Source of the DNA: Yamagishiella unicocca
Lineage: Eukaryota > Chlorophyta > Chlorophyceae > Chlamydomonadales > Volvocaceae
Length of the DNA: 64,000 nt
NCBI GenBank assembly: GCA_003116995.1
Contig: BDSL01000002.1
Coordinates: 744,001-808,000 of the forward strand
Direction: 5' to 3'
How positions within the stretch are numbered: the first letter of the stretch is position 1; every line of letters begins with the position of its first letter. Below the pieces are notes generated by a model. The model ran no database searches. It was not told the origin of the DNA and was given only the letters and a program-made list of their open reading frames with translations. This document shows, one piece after another, positions 50,801-61,472 of the stretch. The position numbers were made by a program, and so were the translations under genes.

Positions 50801-53695
50801 ATAAGGCCCGAACTCTCCAGCGGGTGCAGGCCGCGCAGCAGCCGCAGCAGCCGCACCGGCCGGTATTGCCCTTCCCCAACCCCCTGCCGGCCCCGCAGCC
50901 GCACCTTGGTGGCGTCCAGGATGTTGTTGGAGAACTTGGTGGCTATCTGCGTGAGCTCCTGCTGGATGGCGTTGAAACGCTCCTTGGCCTCACCCTGGGG
51001 GGGGGGAGCGGGGCGGGGGGGTTAGGGCAGGGAGGGGGGCGGAGGGGGCTTCGTTCTGGAGCGGTGGCGGCAGCAGGACTCCATGAGGCCAAGGCCGAGC
51101 AGCCGTGTATGTGTTTTGGGAAGGGTTCACTGTATCCCCATGCAGGTCGAGTCCACCATCGGCCTCAACTCATACCGCTCAATGGCCCCCACGACGTCCC
51201 ACGCATCACCCCATCCCCCCCGCCCCCTAGCGGCCCAGGTCCCCACCTCCAGGGCCACTCCTCCCAGCACGAAGTCCCTCAGCTCGTTGTTCACGATGCG
51301 CTGCTGGGGGGCGGTGAGTGAGGACCACTCGGGGCCCTCGCGCAGCCCCTTGAAGGCCTCGTACAGGGGCCTGGACGGGGCGGGGCGGGACGGGGGCAGT
51401 TGGCGACTGTGACGACGACGAGGCACCAGGGTGCAGCCGGCCCACACCCCTTCAGGGACTGCTGGCTTCGAAGTGCTGCGCGCGGCAAGGCAGTTACATC
51501 GTATGGGGGCCGTCGGCCCCCCCTTTCGCCCCTAGTCAGCTTCTTCGATCCGCCGCTTTTCCTCTATCCCCCGCGTTCCCCCTCCCGCGGCGTGCCCACC
51601 TGCTCTGGCTGAGCCGCAGCGACAGCTTGACGTTCTCCGGCTGCACCTCCTCCACGGCCGCGCGCAGCTCGGGGCTGTCCTTAACACCCTGTGTCGGGTC
51701 GGACCGGACAGGACCGGGGGGGCCAGGGAGGAGTGCGCTCAACCCAGTGGCGACACCCAGGTCGGCATGCGATGTCGGCATGACGAGGCCATACAAAGGA
51801 GCACGATGCGACAGAGCGCGCCCCAGGCAGCGGCGGATGCGACGCCCCGATGGCTCCTCCCTCGCCTCCAGGGCCACTCCTCCCAGCACGAAGTCCCTCC
51901 CCTGCCCTGCCGCAGCCCCGCCACATCCAGCCGCTGCGCTCCGCTGACCCCTGCCCCGCATGCTCCCCGCGCATCTCCCCCCCCCGCCCCCGCCCTCCAG
52001 CCCACCTTGAGGTGGCTGACAATGCCCCACACCCGCTGGTGGCGGTCCCCGATCCGCTCCAGGGGCTCCACCAGTCCGGCCCACGTGGGCTGCACCTCCG
52101 CCTCCAGCTTGTCGATTGCGGCGTGCAGCTCCGCCAGCAGCTGCTTCACTCCAGGGACCACGTGCTCGGGCTTGACCTGGTCGTACAGCGGCAGGCTGAC
52201 GTCCTGGCGGAGGTGGGAGGGAGGGAGGGAGGGCGAGGCGGGCGCCCGGGGAGGCAGGGTTTTGGGGGTAAGGATTGGGGCGAATCAAGGGGGTAAGGAT
52301 TGGGGCGAATCAAGGGGGTAAGGATTGGGGCGAATCAAGGGCGCGCACTGACATCGGCCCCGGTGCGTCCCCACCTGGGCGTCCCCACCTGTGGGTTTCG
52401 TCAGAGGGGGCAGGTTGGGGGCCACCCGCACCCAACGGGCGCAGCAGCAGCGGCGGTGCGAAGCGCACGCACGTGCAGTCGTGGTTTTGCGTTCCGAGTC
52501 CAAACGGTGGACGTGCAACGCTGCAACCCAGCGCCCTTGCCGCGCACTGCGACCGGTCCTTTAGGGTTTTAGGGTGTCGCTCCCGCCTTTCCTCCTGCCT
52601 CGCCGCCGCACTGCCTGAGGCCGCCCTGACCCCCCTTGCCCCGACATGACCCCACTTGCCCCGACATAGCCCCACTGGCCTCGCACTTTCTGCAACAGAA
52701 CGGGAGCCCCGCCACCCTGCCGCCACCTCGGCCGTCCCCCCTCCCCCCCGGTTTTCCTTGCAACCCTCTCCTCCCCCCTGGAGCGACGCCCGCTCACCGC
52801 CAGCAGCGGATTGGTGGCGCTCGCGGCAACGGTGTCAACCGCCGCCTCCACGGCCGCCGCCTCGGTCGTCATGTTGCGGCTGCGGCGAGGACACCAGAGG
52901 GGGGCAAGTCAGAGCCTGGCGCGGAGCAGGTAGTGAGTTGTGCAAGCAGCGGACTGCCGAGTAGACACGTACTGCGGTTGGGCATAGGAGCTCCTGGCAA
53001 CCAGCCGTGCGTTTGCGTGCGCAGGGGGAGGCTTGCATCGCTTTGATCGTCACCCTGGTCTAAGCCGGGCAGATGCGCGCGAGTGGGCGTAGCGATGAAG
53101 ACCGCACGCCCAGAGCAACCCTTCCACGAGTGCGATGGGTGGCGCTGCAACAGGCTGTCGAATTGTGCCCAATAACCAGGCGCGTTTGCGTCATCTGGAT
53201 GTACTCTGGCTCAGGATCCGAGGCAATCGCCCGGTTCCGTCAAACTTGGAGGCAAGGGCTTTTCTTGCGTCACAATCTGAAGGGCCGACTCACAGCCCCG
53301 TCCCTTCCTACATCGCTCCCTATCTTATGCACATTTACAATTCGTAGATTGAATGGGCCTCGAATTTGCAGGGAAGGGCCGAAGTGTACGCGGCGCGCAG
53401 CGCCACAAAGATTGCACGCGAGATCGTCCACTCGTTCGAGCTCTGCCACTTTTTTCGGATCGGCCCCGACCCACCTCACGAAGTAACGCTTAGCACCAAG
53501 GGCCACAGCAGGGATAGTCGCGAGGCCGGTGAGGAACGCGCGCCGGGTCGGTGCGAGCCTGGTGCTATCTGAGACCACCTGCGCTCCGTAGGGAGTGTGA
53601 CCCGACTGAAGGAGAGCAGTAGGTCGGCAAGCTGAACGGATAGACTGGTAAGGCTTCGACAGCAGACGAGCAGTCCGCGACGCAGCGACGCGCAT
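44836..53695 (-). CDS. M3-family zinc oligopeptidase (oligopeptidase A / OOP type), 18 exons
   Basis: Degrades short peptides, including cleaved transit peptides in plant organelles. Exons: 53475-53695 (inferred), 52798-52879, 52006-52203, 51600-51688, 51247-51370, 50905-50994, 50425-50630, 49629-49761, 49142-49272, 48625-48736, 48260-48343, 47791-47971, 47247-47462, 46698-46826, 46283-46356, 45799-45860, 45411-45462, 44836-45012. From ATG 52872 it is 710 aa (E. coli OpdA is 680); with the first exon 786. Active site [10 protein letters not shown] (His491, Glu492, His495 counted from ATG 52872), third zinc ligand Glu521 in AVELPSQ. Other hallmarks: NPLLA near the start, [64 protein letters not shown]. 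Exon 7 ends at a GC donor, or at GT 18 nt further on. No TGTAA seen downstream. Confidence 0.9.
45693..45798 (-). repeat. 15-bp G-rich minisatellite abutting a splice donor
   Basis: About six to seven units of GTGCCGCCCCCCTCC on +, i.e. GGAGGGGGGCGGCAC on -. On the - strand it begins at the donor of the oligopeptidase intron 45463-45798 (GTGGGTGGCGGCAC...). Confidence 0.9.
47098..47240 (-). repeat. Intronic C-rich repeat
   Basis: Five imperfect copies of GCCCCACATCGTTGCCCCC, in the oligopeptidase intron 46827-47246. Confidence 0.85.
47691..47731 (-). repeat. CCCAGC hexanucleotide repeat
   Basis: (CCCAGC)n in the oligopeptidase intron 47463-47790. Confidence 0.8.
48762..48819 (-). repeat. 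GGT/GGC trinucleotide repeat
   Basis: (GGT)n with GGCGGG interruptions in the intron 48737-49141; related tracts lie at 49285-49395 in the next intron. Confidence 0.85.
49852..49916 (-). repeat. CATA/CACA simple repeat
   Basis: Interrupted (ACATAC)n/(CATA)n in the long intron 49762-50424 of the oligopeptidase gene. Confidence 0.85.
50638..50711 (-). repeat. 36-bp tandem duplication
   Basis: GTAGGGGTGGGTATGGAGAG...GGACGGGGAG occurs twice in tandem directly next to the acceptor of exon 7 (50630). Confidence 0.85.
51865..51899 (-). repeat. 35-nt copy of exon sequence inside an intron
   Basis: Identical to 51246-51280, which encodes [11 protein letters not shown] at the end of oligopeptidase exon 5 plus one donor base. 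This copy lies in the intron 51689-52005, between exons 3 and 4. Confidence 0.9.
52265..52339 (-). repeat. 25-bp tandem repeat, 3 copies
   Basis: GGGGTAAGGATTGGGGCGAA (then TCAAG) repeats at about 25-bp spacing in the intron 52204-52797. Confidence 0.9.
53475..53695 (-). other. Candidate targeting exon of the oligopeptidase gene
   Basis: Encodes 73 residues: an Arg/Ser/Ala-rich start ([14 protein letters not shown]...) and then [20 protein letters not shown] and ALGA, which resembles a plastid transit peptide followed by a twin-arginine thylakoid signal. It ends at GTGAG|GTGGGT; the acceptor CTCGCCGCAG at 52880 joins in phase (Ser-Arg-Asn-Met). Alternatives: it is part of a separate short gene (the frame runs on to 53270), or 52872 is the only start and the acceptor belongs to a 5' UTR intron. 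Upstream the frame is open to 53857. Confidence 0.45.
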
Positions 53696-56048
53696 TATGC
53701 AATGACCGAAATAGATCGACTCTTTCACGATGGCGCGCTTATATTCTTCCTCTGTATTTACTAGTACGCAATAGGAGGCCATGTAAGGCGGAGGAACTGC
53801 ATGGTTTCGGAGGCGAAACTTACACCTACCTGGACCGCTTGAGTCGCCTGCTCGCATATCACGTAAAGCCGTTGATTTGATCTTGCTTGAACGGTCCGAG
53901 CGGGCTGGTGCCTACACGACCGATGGTCGCGCACGCGCATTACACTGGCGTAAATGTGGCGTAAATGGTGCAGGAGTAGGCGCGTCACGATGAATATGAG
54001 ATGGTACACATATTAATGTGAATGGGCGCCACTATAGCTGTCAACGGCCGTCCACGCCAGGCTTCGCCGGCCAGCCGTCAACCGCGCACGCGACGACGGG
54101 GCGGGCAATCCTGCGGTGATTTGAGCAGTAAATTGTGAACGTTATCTTATTGCTGCTAAGCTATTGTATAATCGCGCTCGACCGCCCTTTGCGTGGATGT
54201 CTTGGAATAGTTGGAAAACTTGGAATCCGAATATGCGGCTGAGGACATATGCGATCACAGGGGATGCATAAACTGGAACGTTGCAAAACGTTTGATAGTT
54301 TTCATTATCTGGGTAGATTTTAGCCTTCCAAGGGTGACAAGTCCTTTTAGCTCCTGCAACATCCAAACGGTGTCCGTTGAATGATCTCCGTACTACCATA
54401 GACCGACCTATTGGAGCCCCATAACACATGCGGGCAGACTGTGCGCTGTATCCTGTGCATGTCAACGCCTGCGCTACCTGCGTAACCTTGTGGAGTTGTG
54501 CACCGAGCATGACCGAGCCTCGACGAGCAATCTGCCCGTTGGTTGCAGCCAGCACATGGGATACACCCACTCGTCAGATTCGCCAACCAAGCGATGGAGC
54601 CCTGAGAGCGCTCCACTCTCAAACTAACCTGTGGTTTACTGTCGTGTTTCAATGCTGAGACGATCGCGTTGCTCTTCATTTTAAGCACGCAGCCTCCCGC
54701 AGTGGTAGGCCGGTGTGAGTCCCAGGAGGAGACAGTCGTAGGTGGTCCGGACTGACACCATCCGTAGCTGACTTGGCTAGGCGGTGAAGGGGGTTCCATC
54801 GCAAGGTGCAACACATGACCCGCACAGCTGAGATCCTGACTCAGCGGTCCCGATTGGGCTGCGAAAGCAACGGTGCCAATCACCTGAAGAAGCTACTAGC
54901 GATGAGGCAGGCACTCAAGCAATTTACTGGAAGTCCAAAGAACGTTCACACACTGCACCAATCCGATACGGCAGGGCGTCGAACTCGGCTATCGCCCTCA
55001 TTCGTTGGCCCTCAACTTGACGCCAGGGGATCCCGGAAAACAGCAAGCACGGCGTCATCACTGCCACCACCACACCCTATCCACACCGGAGAAAGGCACG
55101 ACTCGCCGTACACAAGCCTGTGCTTACCCCTCAACAACAAGTCAAAGCCTGTGTGTGACCAGCGCACTGAGAGTTGCTCCTACCCTACCTTATCAGGCGG
55201 CCAGCGGTCCAGGCCCCTTTGACCTGCGAAATACGGTAGTCATGCGAACCCTCGCAAATGACGGCCTGCCTTTCCGCAATCCCCACAACTCCACACAGCC
55301 TACAGTTCAATGACGCACACATGTGCCCCCAGGCGCCTTAGCACAACAGGTGCCTCCCAGGCGCCTTAGCACGACACGTTTCTTCCGTCCGGCATCATGC
55401 GGCGCCTGTACGGCACAGGTTTCCTGCAGTGACCCTGCTCTCCCCGGCTATGCAGACTACTTTCTGTTTGCATTAACATACCGGAGCCGTACGGGTCTCA
55501 ATACACGCCCGATGGCTCTAGCATATGGTCTGGGGACCACTGTAACAGTTACTACTTCACGCGTGACCTGGCGCCCTCACGAGTACGGCGCTGTAATGAA
55601 CACGTGACGGTGACAGCGGTCACAACACTTTCAGTAGCTAAATGGAGGCACCGATTGCGCATGTGGCTTGGCCTATCTCGCCTTGCCTGCCTTACGTGCG
55701 ACATGAAGGCGTTTGATCTCGCCCACACCGCTCACCCACCCGTGTGTAAATACACGCCAACCACACCACCCAGATTGATGCTCACCGTTTCATCGTCCGC
55801 GTCCATGCTGCATATCCCATCCCGTCCACAGCACGCCAGCCTTGCCTCGAACGACATCAACGCAGTGCACTAGAAGGAGCAGCTGTAGGTGGTTTACGCA
55901 CGTGATTCGCCGCCGCGACATCGACGCGTCGTGCCACAGCTCGGGAGTTCACGCTCAGCATTGTCATCCCTGCCGCGGGCCCAGGCACTCCTGAAGCGTC
56001 TTGTATCCATGAACCCGAGATCCCCTTGCGCCGGATGGTCAGCCCAAG
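53696..56048. other. Intergenic, no gene recognised
   Basis: About 2.3 kb. Contains an orphan - strand frame (54142-54570, no family) and copy 3 of the dispersed ~45 bp block (55508-55552). A short duplication of CCAGGCGCCTTAGCAC lies at about 55328-55370. Confidence 0.5.
55508..55552 (+). repeat. Copy 3 of the dispersed ~45 bp block
   Basis: CCCGATGGCTCTA ... GGTCTGGGGACCACTGTAAC..., aligned with 5015-5061 (nearly identical first 13 nt) and 14551-14592. Confidence 0.5.
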
Positions 56049-56053
56049 TTACA
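56049..56053 (-). terminator. TGTAA poly(A) signal
   Basis: TGTAA on -, 300 nt downstream of the stop at 56353. Confidence 0.5.
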
Positions 56054-56352
56054 ACACTGGCCGTCATGTTGACCCTCTGTGTCTTGCCCCAACGCTGCTG
56101 TCTGCACGACAGGGCCCACCCCAGGTCAACCCACCTCTCCAACGACCTTCCTAGCTCCCCAAGATCTTGCCCAGACACCTGGCGTACATAGCGCGCGCGC
56201 ACATGCGGCCTACAAACCCAGCCGCCAATAGCCCCAAAAACTCGCTCCCAACCTGACGCGACAAGTGCTCTACCTCGCGGCTCCTTGCGTACTGCGACAA
56301 CACCCTTCTAGGCAGGCGGGCCTCCAGACAGGCGGCTGCCCCGCAGCGCGGC

Positions 56353-57510
56353 TTATTGGGAATCTATCCCAAGGAGGTTCTGCAGGAGGGACGCCCGATC
56401 CTTCAGCGTGCCTCCGGGAGGCCCCGTGGCGTGCACCACCACCGCATCACCTCGCGCTGCCGTGCTGACCTTACCGTCGCAGCTGGTCACGAACTGGTCC
56501 GCAGGCAGCTCCCACAGCCCCAGCCCCAGCGCCTCGGCGCACATTGGCACGAACGCCGTGAAGCGCTCCTGCTCCCACACCGTCGCGTTCGGGTTCGCCA
56601 GGGCGATTGTGGACATGTCCAGCAGCAGAGAGTAAGCACAGCGCAGCGCGCCGGGAGTGCTGCGATAGAATGTGATGCCGGTGCTGTAGCGCACGGCCGA
56701 AGCACCCTCCGCCTCCTTGGAGCGCCGTCCACCATCTCCAACAGCTCCTTCCTCAGTCAACTGGTTTCCTTCCTCCTCCATGCGCTGCGAACCGCACGGC
56801 GCTGGGGCGGTAGCCACAGCAATGTCGGCGGTTGAGGTCCACAGTGCTGGGAAGGGGTTGCGCAGGAAGACCACATCGGCGTCGACGTAGAGGATTGCGG
56901 TGTCGGTGGCCAGAGCGTTTACTATGTATTTCAGTTTGACCATGCCAAAGGCAAGGGCCTTGTGATCCGGGTACTTGTTGTCGCCGTCGTACAGGCCGCT
57001 GGAGCTGTCGCCAATGCATGCATTATGGTAGCGGCGCCTCAAGCGCGAACAGATGTTGTAGGCTTCGTGTGTGACGCCCATTACGGTGGTATGCCGGGCC
57101 AGATCATGGGCCGTCTCGTCGGGGCTAGGGTGCTCTATCCGCTGCAGGCTTTCAAGCAGAAGAGGCACAAACATCTGCATTGCCACGTCGTTGGCCATTG
57201 TCAATATGGCATAGCCACCGCTGCAGCCTCCGGAGGGTCTCTGTGCCGTGCCGTCGCCATCCTTTGAGCTTGGCTGCGTATCCTCCACGCGACACGCACG
57301 TACTGTACGCAGGAACCCGTCGTCGGGATACCGCGGGCCGTCGCGGCCGACGGATTGGAGAGCCGCTTCGTACAGATTAACCAACGGGCGACGTACTGGG
57401 AAAGCCTCCTTGCCGTTCGTAGAGGCTGCTGTCCACAGACCTGGAGCGCTTATGAGCAGGAGCAGCACGGCGCTCAGTGCACTAGGCGGCATAAACAGGG
57501 GAGCGCACAT
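56353..57510 (-). CDS. Nucleotide-diphospho-sugar transferase family protein (GT77-like), single exon
   Basis: 385 aa, ATG 57508-57510. N-terminal signal peptide or anchor (~8-29: PPSALSAVLLLLISAPGLW). Core: YAILTMANDVAMQMFVPLLL (~100-119), KALAFGMVKLKYIVNALATD, then the donor-binding ILYVDADVVFLRNPF with Asp210-x-Asp212, YSTGITFYRSTPGALR (~275-290), WEQERFTAFVP and a C-terminal HATG. This order matches the Nucleotid_trans family (Arabidopsis RRA/XEG113-type arabinosyl- and RG-II xylosyltransferases, GT77). I infer a Golgi/secretory glycosyltransferase, perhaps acting on hydroxyproline-rich cell-wall glycoproteins; the substrate is not shown by the sequence. An acidic low-complexity loop (~243-270) is extra. 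It lies head to head with a paralogue. Confidence 0.82.
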   Translation of the reverse strand: MCAPLFMPPSALSAVLLLLISAPGLWTAASTNGKEAFPVRRPLVNLYEAALQSVGRDGPRYPDDGFLRTVRACRVEDTQPSSKDGDGTAQRPSGGCSGGYAILTMANDVAMQMFVPLLLESLQRIEHPSPDETAHDLARHTTVMGVTHEAYNICSRLRRRYHNACIGDSSSGLYDGDNKYPDHKALAFGMVKLKYIVNALATDTAILYVDADVVFLRNPFPALWTSTADIAVATAPAPCGSQRMEEEGNQLTEEGAVGDGGRRSKEAEGASAVRYSTGITFYRSTPGALRCAYSLLLDMSTIALANPNATVWEQERFTAFVPMCAEALGLGLWELPADQFVTSCDGKVSTAARGDAVVVHATGPPGGTLKDRASLLQNLLGIDSQ

Positions 57511-57942
57511 TGCAATCTTTTAATCGGAAATCTATTCGAAAGTGGTGTTGTAGACATCACGCGCTAGCAGTTTTCAGTCGTGTGGAATCAGTTCCATGAT
57601 GTACATACTGAAAAGCATCCGTATTAGGTGGATAATCATCCATGGAAGCGTATAGAAATATAGGAAGGGATCATACAGAACCCACGGGAATTCAATTCAC
57701 TCAACGCAAACGGTACGACAGGATCCGGGTCCTACAGCGGCTTAGCATTTCCATCCTGTCGCCTCACAGTTTGGCGTTCAGTGCAATTGTAAGTCACGCA
57801 ATTCAAATTAGGCTTGCTTGCAGTTACAGATGTGATCATTTGGCTCCAATAACTTTGCGACCGGTACTTTCCCCGTCTCCATTCCTAGTTATGGTGGAGT
57901 TTAACGAAAGGTGGCAAAACATGTTGTTGTAGTTGACGTGCT
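57511..57942. promoter_or_regulatory. 432-bp divergent spacer of two glycosyltransferase paralogues
   Basis: Lies between opposed ATGs and is A/T-rich relative to both genes. No repeated motif that would mark a shared regulator could be established by eye. Confidence 0.5.
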
Positions 57943-60324
57943 ATGTTTCGGCGTTCGCGTCATGCTAACGCACTGGGGCTGGCTGGTGTTACAGTCTACC
58001 TGGTGCTAGCCCTTGCAGCCGTCATCATCAACCAAATAACCGCACAGAACGCTGTAGCCAGGTTATCGCGCTCACACTATGCACAGCATGGGGTGCGGCT
58101 GCCGACGCGCCAGTTCACACAGGCCCTGCAAGCGGCGGCCGTTGATATCTCTCACCTCAGCTGCCGCAAAAGCCTTGCCATCCTGGGAATGGCCAACGAG
58201 GACGCGCTGCGTCACACCGTACCGATCTTCCTGGACAGCCTGAGTCGCGTGAAAATATTGGGCGGGCGCCACGCGGGGCAGGCGATGGACGGCCTGGTTG
58301 TTCTGGTGGCCTGGTCAAAGGAGGCAATGGATGCGTGCCGTGCGCTGCAGGCCAACTACAGCCACCAATGCGTGCGGGATGCAGAGCACATGGCAGCAAC
58401 GGGCTCATTTAACTTTCATGGCTCGGCCTTCAACTCGTTAGGGTGCGTCACGTGCAAGTGTTTTTCCCAGGCTAGGGCTAGGACGTAAATCCCCGCGTGC
58501 ATCCTTTTTACCTGTACGGGGTTCTGATCCTAGTACCGGATAAGTATGATTTGGGGAACCCCTGGGCGGAGTCACTTTGACCCTATCGTTGGCTACTAGT
58601 TATCATGTGCAGGCACAGGACTCTGTGCACGGGGCTACGGTTGCCTTCACTGCGTTGGGTTTGCTTCCGGGGAACTGCAAACATGCAGCTGGCGCCGTGC
58701 GAACGGTCTGTACCCAAACACCTTGAGCAGGGCCTCCCACGCCGGGGGCACGCTGGCGCATGTCGGCTGGCCGCGAGTCACCGATAGGGCAACACTGCGG
58801 GCTTAGCCGCGAGTGCCGGCCAGCCGACAGCACACAACCGTGCTGTTCAAGCCAGAGGTCCTTGTGGAGGGGTTGAGGCCTTGTTGACGAGGAGGATTTG
58901 CCGATGGCTGGCCCTGTGTCACTCCCTGACCCACCTGCGGACCGCCGCCCTCCTCCCGCCTCTGACCCAAATGCAGCTTCGCCAAAATCAAATACATCCT
59001 CAACGGCCTGTCAGCTGGCCACGACGTGGTGTTCCTGGACACAGACATTGTGGTGCTGCGCGACCCTGTGCCGTACTTCATGGGTCACGATGCGGACCTG
59101 TTCGGCTCAATGGAAAAGTGCATGATCTACAACGACTCGCACGCATTCCACTCGGCCGAGTTCCTGGCGATGAAGAAACGGCTCCCGCCCATCAACATCG
59201 GCGTGCTGTACTTCAAGGCCACGGCCGCGGTGACGCGCTGTGTGTACAACTGGGCATGGGAGATGTTCTCGGAGGCCAAGACGCGACCGAGGGTGTGGGA
59301 CCAGGTAGGCAGACTGGCGGGGGCGCATATGGGCCAAGGGCAAGACGCCGTGCCATTGTCAGAGGCGAAGGGTGGGGTGCTACGGTGCCAGGATCGTCAT
59401 GTCGTTGCCGTGCATTACGTCTGTGCTTTGTGCATAGTATGCTGAGACTGGGGAGGGCGCGGCGACGGCTGGACGCCGTCTGGTCCTGTTGGCAGTGCGT
59501 AGTCGCTGGCAATGCAGGGATCCTACTGACGTGCCGTGCGTGCATCATGACGGTAGGGCGGCAGTTGCAACACATCCGGGGGCAGCTCAATAGGGCTGAT
59601 CCCAGGCCCAACGTCGCATAGCAATGCCGAAGTGCCGCGCACAGAGTTGTTGACGGCCATGACAGGTAGGACGCCAACCGCCTCCCAAGGCCAACAACCA
59701 GCAGCGGGGCTCTGCAGTTCAGACACATTGACTAGCAAGCCCACTCACTCCAGATTGCAACCAGCATCCACCTGTAGTCCATGGTTTTGCTACGTATTTG
59801 GGCGTCCCGCGGGAGACGGGACTGCGTAGATCATTCGCAAAGCAGCTAGGGAACCGCCTGTGCATGGACTTTTCTGTCCAGCGCATACAACGTCGGGAGG
59901 AGACAGTGGCCCTGCACGCACTTTGTAGGGCTTGGCATGCCTAGGTGCACTGATGACGTGATTGTGCTGACACGTACGGCATGTGTCCCTTTCGCAGGAC
60001 ATATACGGCAAGGTAATGGTTCGGTGCACGGCTAAGCACGAGCTGCGCTGGCAGGTGCTTGATCCGAGGTTGTTCCAGTCAGCCTGCTTCCCAGGATGTG
60101 GCTGTGCGTACGCCGATAGTGCGATCCAGGAAGCCCGCATTGGGAAGTTCAGCAAGGGCGATAAGAAGTTGAAGGGAGGTCGTTGTGGGCCACAGCACTG
60201 GAACACGTGGCTTATGCGGCACTTCCCCTGCTCCGGGTTGACTGCACAGAAGGGCGAGTTAATGCAGAAACTTCTCGAGGGCTATCACGCGGACCGACCG
60301 GCAACGATAAATCGCCCACATTAG
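57943..60324 (+). CDS. Nucleotide-diphospho-sugar transferase family protein (GT77-like), 3 exons
   Basis: Exons 57943-58442, 58977-59304, 59998-60324; 384 aa, almost the length of its head-to-head neighbour. Type II anchor at ~10-34 (NALGLAGVTVYLVLALAAV). Core parallels the neighbour: LAILGMANEDALRHTVPIFL, FAKIKYILNGLSAG, then VVFLDTDIVVLRDPVPYFMG with Asp188-x-Asp190, and PPINIGVLYFKATAAVTR. The C-terminal part (CTAKHELRWQVLDPRLFQSA, CFPGCGC, GPQHWNTWLMRHFPC) is Cys-rich and differs from the neighbour. The same family reasoning applies: a secretory-pathway glycosyltransferase of unknown acceptor. The two genes share the DxD region and the VKLKY/AKIKY helix but differ in intron content, so the duplication is not recent. 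TGTAA is at 60413. Confidence 0.85.
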
Positions 60325-60412
60325 GATGGGGCATCATACTTCGCACTTCCGAACGCACGTATGGGAACGCTGGAACGTAGCGTTGTACAGAGAACGTTGT
60401 ACGCTCCCTTTT

Positions 60413-60417
60413 TGTAA
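60413..60417 (+). terminator. TGTAA poly(A) signal
   Basis: 89 nt after the stop of the upstream gene. Confidence 0.6.
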
Positions 60418-61472
60418 CAGTTCGTACAGTTTCATCATGCGCATTCTGCTGGGTCTGGGGCCTACCTCGCATGAACGACAACGCTGGTGACTCGGTCTCA
60501 CTCGGTGCCGGAGCCGATGGTGTGTCGTAATCAATTGCAATAATATGCGTTGACTCGGAAAATGGAACCCTATGGAACGCGAAGGCTAAGAGGGTCGATT
60601 AGTGCTCGCTCATAACGGACAGGATTGCAAGGTAGGCGCGGGTGCGCAAGATCGGTATCTGTCGGTACCTCAGCAGCAGCCAGGAGTACTAAGGGGCTAC
60701 TAGGGTATCTGTGCATTTTCGACGCCGCGAGCTGTACGCGCGAGCTGGACAGATAACACCCCAAAACGAACTCGAAATTAGCATTGGGACAAGCGGCCAT
60801 AAAGAAAGTTTTGGTAGCGGGTAGGATCGTGAGGCGGTATCGACAATGTGGACCCGCGGACGCGAGCGTGGCACGTCGTGTGTGGGAACGAACCCATAAG
60901 CCTTCAATCGATGGCGCGACTTTCGCATGTATATATTGGCGACAATGCCATATATTGTTTGTGGCAAAGGTACGCACTCGCGGCATCTTGGAGTCCATCG
61001 GGGCAAAGTCCAGGTGTCGCAAGGCAGCGTAACATTTACGGCACGAAGATCCCCCAATCAACAATACACAACCCCTATAAAGGTTCACACGAAATGCTTC
61101 CGGGCTGCCTCCCGAGCACGTCACGCGCAGGTCACGACTTTACGACTCAGAGACAAAACCTGAGGATCAGCGATCCCATGCAGCTTGACTGTAATCACAT
61201 AATGTGCGCGGAATGGCTTGCATCCTACATACAGACGAGATGCGTACAAGCGAAGTGAGCTGACGCCGTACACGCCGCCTTTCGTCGACGGGTGTTGCTC
61301 TCTTCTCGCCACATTGTCTAGGTCGTAAACGAGATACCTAAATTGACTTTTTCCTTAGCATACCTTGACTGTTGACATATACTGCGTTTTACAAAGCGTG
61401 AACCGAGCCATAAAGCTGACGTGGTTCTGGCCGCCCACCTTGGTGCTCCGCAAAGGGGCGCCCTGAGGAAGC
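60418..61472. other. Intergenic, presumably promoter of the last gene
   Basis: About 1 kb, relatively A/T-rich. No gene, repeat or RNA recognised; a TATA-like TATATATTGG lies near 60931. Confidence 0.45.

Noticed and set aside
54142..54570. 142-codon minus-strand frame in the 53.7-56.0 kb spacer
   Set aside because: Begins at GTG; the first ATG leaves ~120 residues with no family, no clear splice sites and no TGTAA close by.
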